DNA of 64,000 bases from Prorocentrum cordatum (taxonomy: Eukaryota > Sar > Dinophyceae > Prorocentrales > Prorocentraceae), in contig CAUYUJ010016059.1 of assembly GCA_963575745.1 (NCBI GenBank), positions 2,048,849-2,112,848 on the forward strand. Direction: 5' to 3'. Positions 43,501 through 56,555 of the stretch are shown here, piece after piece. The translations under genes were made by a program, and so were the position numbers. Position 1 is the first letter of the stretch; each line of letters starts with the position of its first letter. The notes below the pieces were generated by a model that was not told the DNA's origin, did no database searches, and saw only the letters and a program-made list of their open reading frames with translations.

Positions 43501-44630
43501 GGTATCTCGGGGCAGCTGTGGGCATCATTGTTCAAAAAGAGGGAAAGCCGGAGGTAGGGTCCGGTGGGGTTCGGCCGCCGCATGCTCGCCGTTCCATTGT
43601 CTCGAATCTAGTTTAGTGTCTCGCTTCTCTCGCTGTGTTGGCAACTCGGGCCGGCCTGCTTGCACATGGTCTTAGTTGATTTCCGCATGCTTTACTATCC
43701 GGGGATAGTGTAGGTACAGTCTCGGTGTGGTGTGAGTCCAGCTCTCTTTCTTGGCTGTCCCGTTCCGACAGATGAAGCGCCATGCATTTTGCTGGGGCAT
43801 TTTGGAGTACTAGAGGATCCTTGCCGCGAGTGTATGATGCACGGGTTACGTCGTGCGGTTCGGAAGGGTCGCTGCGCCCCCAGCGCGTGTTGGACCTCCC
43901 GTGGTCACCACGGGCCGTGGTGGCAGTGCTGCACGCTCGTGGTCATGGATTCTCCTCTTCACCTCCCCTCGCCTCGCCTTGCTCCTGGCGCGGCGCCGAT
44001 GCAATTCCGTGTGAATTCGCATCGCTATCACCGCCCGAATGTCCGCCCCGTCCTTGACCGCTCGCCCGGGTCATCGTTGTCACAGGCGGATTCTCTTGTT
44101 GGCCGCTGTCTTTTCGCGGGGTGCGGAATTTGTCCGCCCAGGCTCGCGTTTCCAGCGAAGTGCGCATGAGTTGTGGCAGCCCCATTGGAGCTTTGCGGTG
44201 GTTCCCCATATCCTCTCCAGATAAAAATCCAGGCCCCCTTTTTTTCGGAGGTTCAATAAATGAACCATGTGGCTGTTTTGGAGCGCTCTTGAGCGCTGTT
44301 GCGGCCGTTTCGTGTCCCTGTTCAGCTCCTCGTGGTGATGTGTTGGCGCGTCTTGGGCCATCTTGAAGCTGCAAGAGCCGATCGGAAAAGACAATGCGAG
44401 AAGGCAAGAAGCATGTATATAATCGTTTCGTTCATTCCGCCGGCTCGCATTGCGTTCGCTGGCGCTTGCCAGCGCGTTCGTGGCCCATGCGGCGCTTCTT
44501 GGCGGCGTTTTGTTTTGGAGTCATGGCGACAGCAGGCATGGAGGTGAAGTAGTTGCTTTGGTGTTTGTCGTGGGGTTTTTGGTTTCTACTGCTCACCGAC
44601 ATGGCTAGGTTGTGGGTCTGGGTCCTCGGG
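43501..44630. other. No gene recognised
   Basis: About 1.1 kb of less repetitive sequence with some open frames up to about 150 codons. None shows a domain, and opposite-strand frames are equally long. Confidence 0.35.
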
Positions 44631-44639
44631 GATGTTTCC

Positions 44640-45220
44640 TGGGGTCTGTTCGGAGCGTTTCCGGCGGCTTCGGGGGGGTCGTTTGGGAGATTATCGAGAA
44701 CGTCTTGGGGGCTCTCTGGGAGCCTCTTTGGGGTCCCTTGGGGCTTCTGGGGTCCTCTTGACGGCCTCTTGGGGCCTCTTGGGGGACTCTCGGGGGCCAC
44801 TTGGGGCCTCCTGGGGGTTTTCGGGGCCGAGGGTTCCAAATGTCCGTTCGGGTCGCCCGTCTGGGCCCCCTCTTGGAGCCGTCATCGGGGCCTCTTGGGC
44901 CGTTTGTGGAGGCCTCTGGGGCCATCTGGGGCTCTCTTGGGCCGCCGTGGGGCCCTCCGGGAGGCCGCTTGGGCCGTTTCGGGGTGATGTCGGTGGCCTG
45001 CTCGGCCGTTTCGGAGAGTCGGGATAGCCGCCAAGGCGTCAATGCCAAAATCTTTCAGAAACCAGAGGGGGATCGATGATGTTTGCCTCTTGGAGGGTTT
45101 GGGTGCCATCTTGGGCGTTTTGGAACGATCCTCTGGTGGCCCGGACGCCTCCTGGATCATCTTGGGGGTTTCTTGGGGGCCTTTTGGCCTTTTTGGGGGC
45201 GTTCTGGTGGGCCCCGAGGG
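44640..45220 (+). repeat. CTTGGGG 10-12-bp degenerate array (copy 4)
   Basis: CTCTTGGGGCCTCTTGGGGG-type units, densest at 44700-44960, with a second stretch at 45085-45220. Confidence 0.8.
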
Positions 45221-45424
45221 CGGCGCCCAGGAGCAACACCATCTCTGGTCGGACCTTGCCGGGGTACTTTTCGGCTGGGGACCCCTAGGGGCGGCCCCGC
45301 GCGCGCGAGCTAGAAAACTCTTGAACCAGCCACCGAAGATCTTAGAACACCTCTGGCCCGTTGGGCCGGCGATGTTCTCAGGTTTGGGGACAATTTGGGC
45401 CTTTTTCGGAGGTTGATAGATCTG

Positions 45425-45570
45425 CTACCATGACACGTCGATTAGCGAATTGGCCGTTTTCGGTACGCGCGTCGCGGCCATCATTTTTGCGGGTACAGGT
45501 CGTTCGGTTTCGGTCCGAGGCCGTTTTCAACGAAGGGCGGTTTACTAAATGGAGATCCGTCCACCGCTGA
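45425..45570 (+). repeat. Dispersed repeat H (copy 2)
   Basis: GACACGTCGATTAGCGAATT and GGTTTACTAAATGGAGATCC align with the copy at 32975-33115. Confidence 0.6.
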
Positions 45571-45749
45571 TTTTTTTTTTTCGAATCGAAAGGCATTTGA
45601 AACCGTCTTCGGGCGGGCCGTCTTGGAGCCTTTTTCAGAGATATGTCGGAAGCTATCATGAGCCATTTTCGGTTATCTTGAGCCACCTTGGAGGCCATCT
45701 TGCGCTCTCACTCTGAGACTCTGAGGCCCTCTTGAAGACATCATGAACC

Positions 45750-46800
45750 ATTGTGGACGCTCGAACCCTCGCGGGGCGCCCCGTCCGGACTCAGGGGGGG
45801 GAAGGGCCGAGGCCTCCCCCAAAACCGCAAGGGGTTTCGCTCACTCAGTTGGGTGGGGAGGGGTCTGTTTATTCTAAACGCTTCGCGTATCCCCACCAGC
45901 TCACACCGCCCTCTGGACTTTTCAATGCGGGCCGCGAATCAAAAAAATATCCCCACCAGCCTTTGGTTTAGAGTGCGGCGCCTAGGTGCGACTGCTGGTG
46001 AATGTAGAGCATTTTGTTTTATGCATGTGCAACCGCGCGCTTGTTGTGCAGCTGCGAACCGGCTTGCCAACGTGGCGGTTGTGTTCGCAAATTCGCATTG
46101 TGCCGCCTGCCCCGGACTTTGCCCCTCGCCGCCAGACCGTTGTCGCGCGGCCGCAGACCAAAAAAGTATCCCCACCAGCCCGTCCAGAAATGAACCCCAG
46201 GGGAGCGGAGGTGATGAGGGAAGCGGGGGAGCATGCAGAAGAACAGAGGGCGGGGTAAGCCGCCATATGCCCAAAGAGGGGGAGGAAGTAGGAGGATTCG
46301 TCGTCGTCGAAGTAGGAGGAGGAAGAGGAGGAGCAGGAGAAGGAGCAGGAGGAGGAGGGGGAGGAGGAGGAGGAGGAGGAGGAGGAGGAGGAGGAGGAGG
46401 AGGAAGACGAAGGAGGAGGAGATGGAGGAGGGCGAGGACGTGGAGGACGAGAAGGAGGAGAAGGAGAAGGAGGAGCAGGAGGAGGAGGAGGAGAGGGAGG
46501 GGGAGGAGGGAGGAGGAAGAACAAGAGGAGGACGAGGAGGAGGAGGAGGAGGAGGAGGACAATGGCGGGCTTGGGGGCCTCTTGGGCCGTCTTTGGGGCC
46601 TCTTGGCGGTCTTGGGGGCCTCTTGCGTATCTCGGGGAGCCTCTTGGGGCCTCTTGGGGGTCTCTTGGGAGCCTCTTGGAGGCCTCTTCGGCGCCTCTTG
46701 GGGCCTCTTGGGGCCCTCTTGGGGCGCTCTTGGGGCGCTATTGGGAGCCTTCGGGGCGCTCTTGGGGCCATGTTGGAGGAGATCTATCAAAGAATGGGGG
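45750..46800 (+). repeat. GTATCCCCACCAGCC composite family (copy 3, long)
   Basis: The motif occurs three times (about 45891, 45948 and 46167), followed by GTGATGAGGGAAGCGGGGGA, a GGA tract (46310-46560), a CTTGGGG array (46560-46775) and GGAGGAGATCTATCAAAG. The order matches copy 1 at 14870-15360. Confidence 0.75.
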
Positions 46801-46914
46801 GGGGGAATTATTCACTGCGTGGGGATCCCCATGTGTGCATCTCCTTGCTGGCGCTCCCTTGGTGGTGGGACTCGGTGAGGACGAATCTGGATTTAAGTGT
46901 GACTGAGCTGCCTC

Positions 46915-47086
46915 TCTCTCTCTCTCTGCTCTCTCTGTCTCTCTCTCTCTCTGCCCTCTTTCTGTCTCTGCCTCTCTTTCCCTGCCTCTCTCTCTCTCTC
47001 TGCCTCTCTCTCTGCCTCTCTCTCTCTGCCTCTCTCTCTCTCTCTGCCTCTCTCTCTGTGCCTCTCTCTCTCTGCCTCTATCTCTG

Positions 47087-47128
<42 letters not shown>

Positions 47129-47147
47129 ATTCTCTCTCTGCTCTCTC

Positions 47148-47180
<33 letters not shown>

Positions 47181-47221
47181 GCTCTCTCTCTTCTCTTCGC
47201 TTCTCTTCTCTTCTCTCTCTC

Positions 47222-47269
<48 letters not shown>

Positions 47270-47272
47270 TCT

Positions 47273-47328
<56 letters not shown>

Positions 47329-47367
47329 CTCTCTCGCTCTCTCTTGCTCTCTCTCGCTCTCTGCTCG

Positions 47368-47398
<31 letters not shown>

Positions 47399-47445
47399 GC
47401 TCTCACTCGCTCTCTCTCTCTCTCTCGCTCTCCCTCGCTCTCTCC

Positions 47446-47488
<43 letters not shown>

Positions 47489-47490
47489 CG

Positions 47491-47522
<32 letters not shown>

Positions 47523-47533
47523 TCTCTTCGCTT

Positions 47534-47575
<42 letters not shown>

Positions 47576-47609
47576 ACTCTCTCTCTCTCCCCCCCCCCCT
47601 CTCTCTCCA

Positions 47610-47703
<94 letters not shown>

Positions 47704-47962
47704 TCTCTCTTCTCTCTTTCTCTCGCCTGTCTCCTCTCTCAACTCCCCCTCTCTCTCTCTCTTCTCTCTCTCTCGCTCCGCTCTCTCACTCTCGCTCTCT
47801 CTCTCTCTCCTCCTCTCTCCCTCTCTGCGGCGCTTCCTCTCTCTCTCTCTCTTGCCTCTCTCTCTTCTCTCTCTTCTCTCCTTCTCTCTCCCTCTCTCTC
47901 TCTCTTCTTCCTCTCTCTCTCTCTCTCTTCCGCGCTCTCTCTCTCTCTCTCGCTCTCTCTCC

Positions 47963-48000
<38 letters not shown>

Positions 48001-48035
48001 GCTCGCGCTCGCGCTCGCGCTCGCGCTCGCGCTCG

Positions 48036-48075
<40 letters not shown>

Positions 48076-48081
48076 CTCTCC

Positions 48082-48150
<69 letters not shown>
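46915..48150 (+). repeat. (CT)n microsatellite, about 1.2 kb
   Basis: CTCTCTCTCT with TG, CG and TT interruptions and a (GCTCGC)n stretch near 48000-48040. Ser/Leu frames here are artefacts. Confidence 0.95.
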
Positions 48151-48440
48151 CTGCTCTCTTCGCTACTGGCTTCTGACGGAGTCTGGGTTAGGTGAGCCTG
48201 AGTGTGGGTGAGTCTGAGTATGGGTACGTCTGTGTGTGCCTGACTCTGAAGAAATGAATCTGAGTGTGAGTGAGCTTGTGTATGAGTGAGTCTGGGTGCG
48301 AGTCTGAATCCCAATGGTGCCCCTGGCAGTGTCTGGCGACTAGGAGGCCCGGGTCGACTCCTCTTTGGGAAGCCAAAATGCTGCCCCTGGCAGCGTTTGG
48401 TGACTATGAAGCCCCTGGTGGACCCCCCTGGGGCTCCCAA

Positions 48441-49075
48441 ATGATGCCCCTGGCAGCGTTTTGTGACCATGAGGCTCTCAAGAGAGACATGTTGGGGAGG
48501 CCAAACGGCAATTTTAGCTGAGACGTCCCACCAAAATCGGCGCGAACGGGCTCGTGAGATCAGCCAGGGTGGCTCCCCCTTGGGGCTCCCAAATGATGCC
48601 CCTGGCAGCGTTTTGTGACCATGAGGCTCTCAAGAGAGACATGTTGGGGAGGCCAAACGGCAATTTTAGCTGAGACGTCCCACCAAAATCGGCGCGAACG
48701 GGCTCGTGAGATCAGCCAGGGTGGCTCCCCCTTGGGGCTCCCAAATGATGCCCCTGGCAGCGTTTTGTGACCATGAGGCTCTCAAGAGAGACATGTTGGG
48801 GAGGCCAAACGGCAATTTAGCTGAGACGTCCCACCAAAATCGGCGCGAACGGGCTCGTGAGATCAGCCAGGGTGGCTCCCCCTTGGGGCTCCCAAATGAT
48901 GCCCCTGGCAGCGTTTTGTGACATGAGGCTCTCAAGAGAGACATGTTGGGGAGGCCAAAACGGCAATTTTAGCTGAGACGTCCCACCAAATCGGCGCGAA
49001 CGGGCTCGTGAGATCAGCCAGGGTGGCTCCCCCTTGGGGCTCCCAAATGATGCCCCTGGCAGCGTTTTGTGATCA
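48441..49075 (+). repeat. 152-bp tandem repeat, about 4 units
   Basis: ATGATGCCCCTGGCAGCGTT recurs at 48441, 48593, 48745, 48896 and 49047, so units are 151-152 bp. Each includes CAAGAGAGACATGTTGGGGA and CGGCGCGAACGGGCTCGTGA. No coding function. Confidence 0.95.
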
Positions 49076-49269
49076 TGAGAGAGTGTGAGTGTGAGTGAAT
49101 GTGACTGTGAGCGAGTCTGAGTGAGAGCGAGTCTCACCTTATCTTATCGAGTCCTATCTTATCTTACCTCTATTACCCTCTGTCTTATCTTATATTGATA
49201 TCTCTTATCTTGTCTCAGCTTATATTATATCAACTCATATTATCGCATCATATCTTGTCTTGTCTTATT

Positions 49270-49497
49270 CCCCATATCCTAAGGATTGGGGTTCTTGTTA
49301 TTACTCTGACGCCTCCCACTCCTCCTCCTCCTTCTTCCCCCCGCTCGCGCCTCCCTCCTCCCAATGATAATCACCAGATAAGACAAGACTAGATAATACA
49401 CTACAAGATAAGATAAGATAGCACAATATATGATAAGGTAAGATAATATATATGACAAGGTATGATAATATATAAGATAAGACAGCCTATGGAGTAA
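49270..49497 (+). repeat. Inverted repeat arm C
   Basis: Starts CCCCATATCCTAAGGATTGG (itself containing CCTAAGG) and ends CCTATGGAGTAAT. Its reverse complement lies at 51768-51998. It is rich in GATAAGATAA-type sequence. Confidence 0.9.
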
Positions 49498-51767
<2,270 letters not shown>

Positions 51768-51770
<3 letters not shown>

Positions 51771-51998
51771 TACTCCATAGGCTGTCTTATCTTATCTATT
51801 ATCCTACCTTGTCATATATCTTACCTTACCTTATCATATATTGTGCTATCTTATCTTATATTGTAGTATCTTATCTTGTCTTGTCTTATCTGGTGATTAT
51901 CATTGGGAGGAGGGAGGCGCGAGCGGGAGGAAGGAGGAAGGAGGAGCAGTGGGAGGCGTCAGAGTAATAACAAGAACCCCAATCCTTAGGATATGGGG
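51768..51998 (-). repeat. Inverted repeat arm C'
   Basis: Reverse complement of 49270-49497, from ATTACTCCATAGG to GGATATGGGG, with small indels. Confidence 0.9.
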
Positions 51999-52089
51999 AA
52001 TTAGCGCTGCCCCTCTAGAGTGCCTCTTGGACCCCAGAAGAGGCCAACATCCTTCCAAAACCAAGGGGAATCAATGTGTTGTTGCTTTC

Positions 52090-52275
52090 TCGCCTTTTCG
52101 CTCTTGGAGCCGTCTTGGACGCCTCAACGACCCGCGGACCCCCCCGTCCAGGTCCAGGGGGGGGGGGGGTAGGGGGAGGGGTAAACCCCTCCCCGAAGGG
52201 GAAGACGGAGGTTGAAAGATGAAACTCTCTAGACCACCGACGCCCAGAGGGCTGGTGGGACTCATAAGGAGAAAC
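52090..52275 (+). repeat. Right-end module of the GTATCCCCACCAGCC family
   Basis: CCCCGTCCAGGTCCAGGGG, CTCCCCGAAGGGGAAGA and ACCACCGACGCCCAGAGGG then GCTGGTGGGAC match 15490-15600. A further degraded end (ACCACCTACGCCCAGAGGGT) follows at about 52341. Confidence 0.7.
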
Positions 52276-52499
52276 GAAAACCCCTTCCCCCGAGCAGGGC
52301 AAAGAGGGATATGTTGAACACGAGAGACAGAATTCGTTAAACCACCTACGCCCAGAGGGTTAGTGGGATTTGTGTGTTGTGTGCGTGCGTGTGTGTGGCC
52401 AGGATGCTGCTGTTGGGTGCACCCTCACGGTCTGGCTAAGGGCTAAGCAGTGTCGCCCCATCACCCTTTGGGGTAACCATCAGATTGCTGCCCTTCTGG

Positions 52500-52956
52500 T
52501 GGGGTGCCTCCCACGGCAGCGGGCAAGGACTCTTGAGGGAACGCCAGTGCCAAGCGTACTTGTTGTGGCTTCGCCTCTCCGTGGGTTCTTCCCGTTGTCT
52601 TTACTCCTCCCTGCACTGCCTTGCTCTCTGGGCTGTGGATTTGGACACGCGGTGTCTTGTTTGTCGCTCCCCACTACAGTGGGCTCGTCGCCTCTTTCAG
52701 ATCACGGTGTGAAGCTGATGTTCTGGAGAGGCTTCTCCCGGAACATGGTTGGGACGACGCTCTATCCGTTCAAGTCGGGTTTGGGCCTTTCGGCGAGGTT
52801 GTCCGTGGTAGGCTCCATCCTGCCGCCGTTAAGCAGCCCTGCATGTTGCACATGGCAGATGTGGAGCTGCTCACCCCTCTCCACGCCCTCGCGCTCCAGG
52901 GAAACAATTGCCAACGGGATAGGGGGATTCATAGTGAATGCTCCAGTGGGTTATAG
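52500..52956 (+). other. Possible unidentified coding fragment
   Basis: From about 52670 one frame reads SGLVASFRSRCEADVLERLL then PEHGWDDALSVQVGFGPFGE and ends near LALQGNNCQ, with balanced composition. The preceding bases CCCACTACAG could be a splice acceptor. No family recognised and no confirming second exon, so no gene is called. Confidence 0.2.
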
Positions 52957-53475
52957 TTGGCTTTGTTTGGCTTTTTTCTGGCTTAGCAGTGGGTAATAAA
53001 TACCCTCATTCACCTGGGGTGGTAAGACAACCTAGTTAAGTGGGTTCCGTCCCTTTAGCCTGGATAATTTGTATCCTAAGCCATCTACGCATGTGTATGC
53101 CCCGTTTGTATCAGCCAGGCCTGGCCACGTGTAGCCCATGCTATCACCCGTTAATAACCCCCGTGATCCCCTCAGCAAGCCCAGCGGCGATCCGAGTAGT
53201 CAGGGAAGCCACTCGGCCGCTCTGGCCGGGGCTGGTCGGCCCTCCCCCTCCAAACCGCGGGGCGGTGCCGGGGCGGCCGTCTGCGAAGCGCCGCCCTGCC
53301 CCCTCCCCCAGGTCAGGGGAGGCAGAAAGCGTGCCTCCCTGCAGCGCATGGACGCGGCGGCGCCAGCGGCCGCGCCACGGGGTTCGCAAGAGTCTCGTCC
53401 CGGACCCTCTCGCGCTGTTGGAGCAAAAACAGGGCGGGATGGTTTTCGCCAAATTCGGGGTCGAGAGTTCCTCTG
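52957..53475. other. No gene recognised
   Basis: Mixed GC-rich sequence with overlapping open frames on both strands and no domain. Confidence 0.35.
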
Positions 53476-53479
53476 CTGG

Positions 53480-53600
53480 GCCCCGGGGGCGTCAACAACA
53501 ATTGTTCAGGATGAAGAACTGGTCCCTGGGAACGGGTCGAAACCTCGAAAGATCCACGTTCTGGACAAGTCGCGACCTCGGCGGTGTGGGTCCCCATCCT
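53480..53600 (+). repeat. Family F repeat (direct copy)
   Basis: CTGGTCCCTGGGAACGGGTC followed by GAAACCTCGAAAGATCCACG, with a degraded internal hairpin. Compare 60800-60880. Confidence 0.6.
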
Positions 53601-53618
53601 CCCCCTGCCCTCTTTCGC

Positions 53619-53842
53619 TCCAGGCCTCCCAGACAGGGTCCGAGCAGGTGGGATCGAAACACTGCGCCGCATCGGCGATGCATCGGCGGTGCGGCTCGAT
53701 GTGGAACCCGATTTTCTTCCCCCCGACGCCGCCGATGCGTAGCCGACACCGCCGATGCATCTCCAGTGCATCTGCGATGCATCGGGGATGCGCCGCGATC
53801 TTCCGACCCCACCAACTCGGACCCTGGTTGGGAGGCCTCTGT
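53619..53842. mobile_element. GATGCATCGG inverted-repeat element (copy 2, complete)
   Basis: The ends CAGGCCTCCCAGACAGGGTC (then CGAG) and CTCGGACCCTGGTTGGGAGG (then CCT) form about 25-bp terminal inverted repeats. The interior carries several GCCGATGCATC/GATGCATCGG boxes and CGATGTGGAACCCGATTTT. It is homologous to 32283-32475, and a partial copy lies near 61210-61300. No coding capacity, so it would be non-autonomous. Confidence 0.8.
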
Positions 53843-54665
53843 TCGCCAAGCCGAAGTCGCGGCGGCCCGTCTGAGTCCGACCCGAGTCTTGCGCCTCCTT
53901 GAAGAGACGAAGCCCGCCCGTGAGCACCCGGTCCCAGGGCCGGGGTTGAGTGGCACTCGGGGGCAACGCGGCAACGTTAAGGAGGACAGGCTCAGGGCGG
54001 ACGCATCGGTCCCCAATCGCCCAGTCATCGCCTATCGCCCCGGACCAAGCGGGTTCGGTATCAGAGGCCGATGGGCGATCTATCACCCATGCATCGACGA
54101 TTCCAACCTTCGGACACAACGGCGATGCGTCGCCGACGTGCACAGCGAGGCATAACACGAAACGATCAGGTTTTGATCGCCTCCTCCTCGTTTTGCTCCT
54201 CCTCGGCCTCGCCTTCCCTCGGGCGGGACCAGGAGACTCACCCTGGAGGGCTTCAGAGACTGCCAGCTCTGGCCCTCCCTCTCCTTCCGACCGCTGTTGC
54301 CCCCGGGGTGGCGAATCTGCGGTTCTGCACGCTACGTTTTCGGTTGCACCAGTCAGTTCACGGATCCGCTTGGGGGAGCTCCTCACTCGCTCATTCACTG
54401 AAGACACTTCAGGATAGGCAATTGTTCCTGGGGCCGGCCCGATCCGATTCAATTCCGACATTCGCCAGGGAGGGAAAAGAGGTCCTGAGGAAAGCGGGCT
54501 GTCCGGTTTTTCTCCGCTTTCGGGCCTCTGGGGCCCTCCACGGACCCTGGGGCTGTCAGAAAACAATTCAGGAGGAAGAGAGCTGTGCTTTGGGGAGGGC
54601 TCCGGGGCCCAGGATAAGGACCGGGTCCTGTCATGATAAGATTATCCGACGATCCGATGCGACCC
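53843..54665. other. No gene recognised
   Basis: GC-rich sequence open in several frames on both strands; no domain. Confidence 0.35.
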
Positions 54666-54669
54666 CAAG

Positions 54670-54865
54670 GCCTTGGCGCTGTTCTGAATCCTGGCGGGGC
54701 CGACCCGAGTCGATGTCGACTCCGTGCCGATGCGGCCCGATCCGACGCACATGTCGATCCGATTTCCCGATTCGATGCGGACGGATCCTGCAGACCATAA
54801 CCAAGATGTCGCGGTCGCTCGCCGACGCCGATCCCAGACCCCCTCTGGTCATGGAAACATCATGA
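54670..54865 (+). repeat. CGATGCGGCCCGATCC dispersed repeat
   Basis: ATCCTGGCGGGGCCG, TCCGTGCCGATGCGGCCCGA, CGATTCGATGCGGA and CCCAGACCCCCTCT align in order with 38625-38815. Confidence 0.65.
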
Positions 54866-54961
54866 CGTTAATGTTTCTGTTACCGATTTTCTGCTTCTGG
54901 GGGCCCTCGCCGAGCCTCGGGACCGTCAGCGAGGGTTCAGTATGAAAAACGGGTCCTGAAG

Positions 54962-55033
54962 GCCGCGGGCGGCTCGAACCCACTTGAGAGAATCGGCCTT
55001 TCACGCGTTCGCCCACTGCCCCACTCCGCTCGT
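54962..55033 (-). other. tRNA-like pol III promoter pair (possible SINE head)
   Basis: On the minus strand TGGGGCAGTGG resembles a tRNA A box and GGTTCGAGCC a B box, about 32 nt apart. The cloverleaf does not close: the T stem and acceptor mismatch. It is therefore not a convincing tRNA gene, but it could be a tRNA-derived short repeat or a decayed tRNA. Confidence 0.25.
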
Positions 55034-55156
55034 TGCAGTGGCCCCCTGCCATGGCGCCCTCCCAGCGCGGCTGAACGCTCCGCGTGCGCCGCTGGCGCGT
55101 CTCGGCATGAGCTCTGGAGAGCCCGCTGCAGGAGGCGACCAGCATCGCCCCACGAC

Positions 55157-55700
55157 GTGACAGCATGTGGTTGTGCGATCGCACCCTCCCGACGACGGTT
55201 CCATCCGCGACACTTGGTACTTATTTCTTCGCCTCCCACCGCACTTCAGGGCCAAAGCGGCTCTGTCGACGTCGTCCGCGGCCACTTCCGCGTCAGGCTC
55301 ATCGTCGGCGACTTCCCCCCATCAATCAACGAAATTCGGCACACCAGATGGAGACTACTTGCAAGCGCCTATGGCAGTGGATTGTGTCTGAGTTCAACTC
55401 GTGCCCAGCTCGTACTACGCCACTCTTTTCCGGCCATCTGAATCAAGGTTTTGACATACGTCACCGATCATTATGGACAGACGACAGCATTGGACCCATG
55501 CAAGCTGCCCCAGACACCCCCGTGGGCTCACACATGCACGAGTCTCTCTTGCGCAACTCGCTCACGGCGTTTAACACCGTCTGGAACACGGGATCGACGT
55601 CCTTCGGCAATGGAGGTGCCCAGAGTAGAATCGACTACTGGATCGGCCCGGCCGACGCCATGCCTATCACCAGCAAGATCAAACTATGCTGGAAATCCAC
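55157..55700 (+). pseudogene. LINE-2 endonuclease (EEP) domain
   Basis: One frame gives GQSGSVDVVRGHFRVRLIVG (about 55250-55310). After a shift another gives LWQWIVSEFNSCPARTTPLF then SGHLNQGFD (about 55366-55456) and SRIDYWIGPADAM (about 55624-55662). This is the usual EEP order of strand, GDxN and RID. The Asp of the GDxN motif is His here (codon at 55435-55437), so even a repaired frame should be catalytically weak. The enzyme would nick target DNA to prime reverse transcription. Confidence 0.6.
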
Positions 55701-56555
55701 CGACGCCTGCGCACGTTTGTTCATATGAAGGGCCACATCCCCATGCTTATCAACACCAAGTTGCCCCTCCCACACTCCGCCACACCGAGTCAGACGATAC
55801 GATGGGATTGGGCTTACATAGCTGCTGAACTCCAAACTGGTTGCCGACGCCCCGAATTCCTCCACGACCTCCACACCCGCATCGAGCACTGCCGACATAC
55901 ATTACGAGTGCTTCAGTACGACCAACTTCCTGATCGCCACCCGTCGCTTATTGGATCCGTAAAGCAGCTGCACCTAACTACTTCCGCCGACAGGGGAAGC
56001 TTCAGTGGATGCAGGAAGAACAAGTCCACCGACGACAGCTCTTACGAGAACGCGCACAAGTGGACGACGCCCTACCCAAGGACATTTCACGACGACTACG
56101 AGAACACGCCAAGTGGAAACAAGCCTGGTGGAACTACTCTCTCGACGAGCAGATCTCCGACGCATGGCACCAGCGAAATCTTTTCTCGGGTGGCCGAATT
56201 CGCCCGACTCCGCGCTGGGGCGCGCATGTGCCCCAAGAAGCGCACATTCCTCGCCTTCCCGAGCACCGGGCCAGCAGCAGCACATTACGCAGCAGCGTTG
56301 GGGCGAGACGGAGTTGATGGCGGATTCACCGCCACGCCCATCCACGTCAGCATCTACATCGAGAACCATTTCGGCATCGAGCAACTCTACCATCGCCACG
56401 ACGACGGCATCGCGCCACTCGGAGAGTACCGCGTGGACCCGACACATGATTTTCTGCTCGCAGTTGCTGAGGACCCCGACACTATGGCTAGACGACTCTG
56501 GGCCAACAAGCACCGCAAGTTCTCACGGAGCTGGCCATGACCCACGGAACTGACG
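55686..56555 (+). pseudogene. LINE-2 linker before RT
   Basis: Pieces in two frames look real: MLEIHRRLRTFVHMKGHIPM (from 55686) and then AKWKQAWWNYSLDEQISDAW (about 56110-56170). The rest of the stretch is unclear. Not a separate gene. Confidence 0.4.

Larger units (their letters stand above)
46806..49269 (+). repeat. Inverted repeat arm A
   Basis: Starts AATTATTCACTGCGTGGGGA and ends in TATCTTGTCTTGTCTTAT. It holds unique flank, a CT microsatellite (46915-48150), a unique block (48160-48440), 152-bp tandem units (48441-49075) and a TATCTTATC-rich end. Its reverse complement is present at 49498-51770 with only scattered differences outside the microsatellite. See the finding on the A-C-A'-C' order. 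Confidence 0.95.

Noticed and set aside
46233-48176. 647-codon Ser/Leu ORF and matching Arg/Glu ORFs
   Set aside because: Translation of CT/GA microsatellite only.
54962-55033. tRNA gene on the minus strand
   Set aside because: A- and B-box-like strings are present, but the T stem and acceptor do not pair. Kept only as a low-confidence tRNA-like feature.
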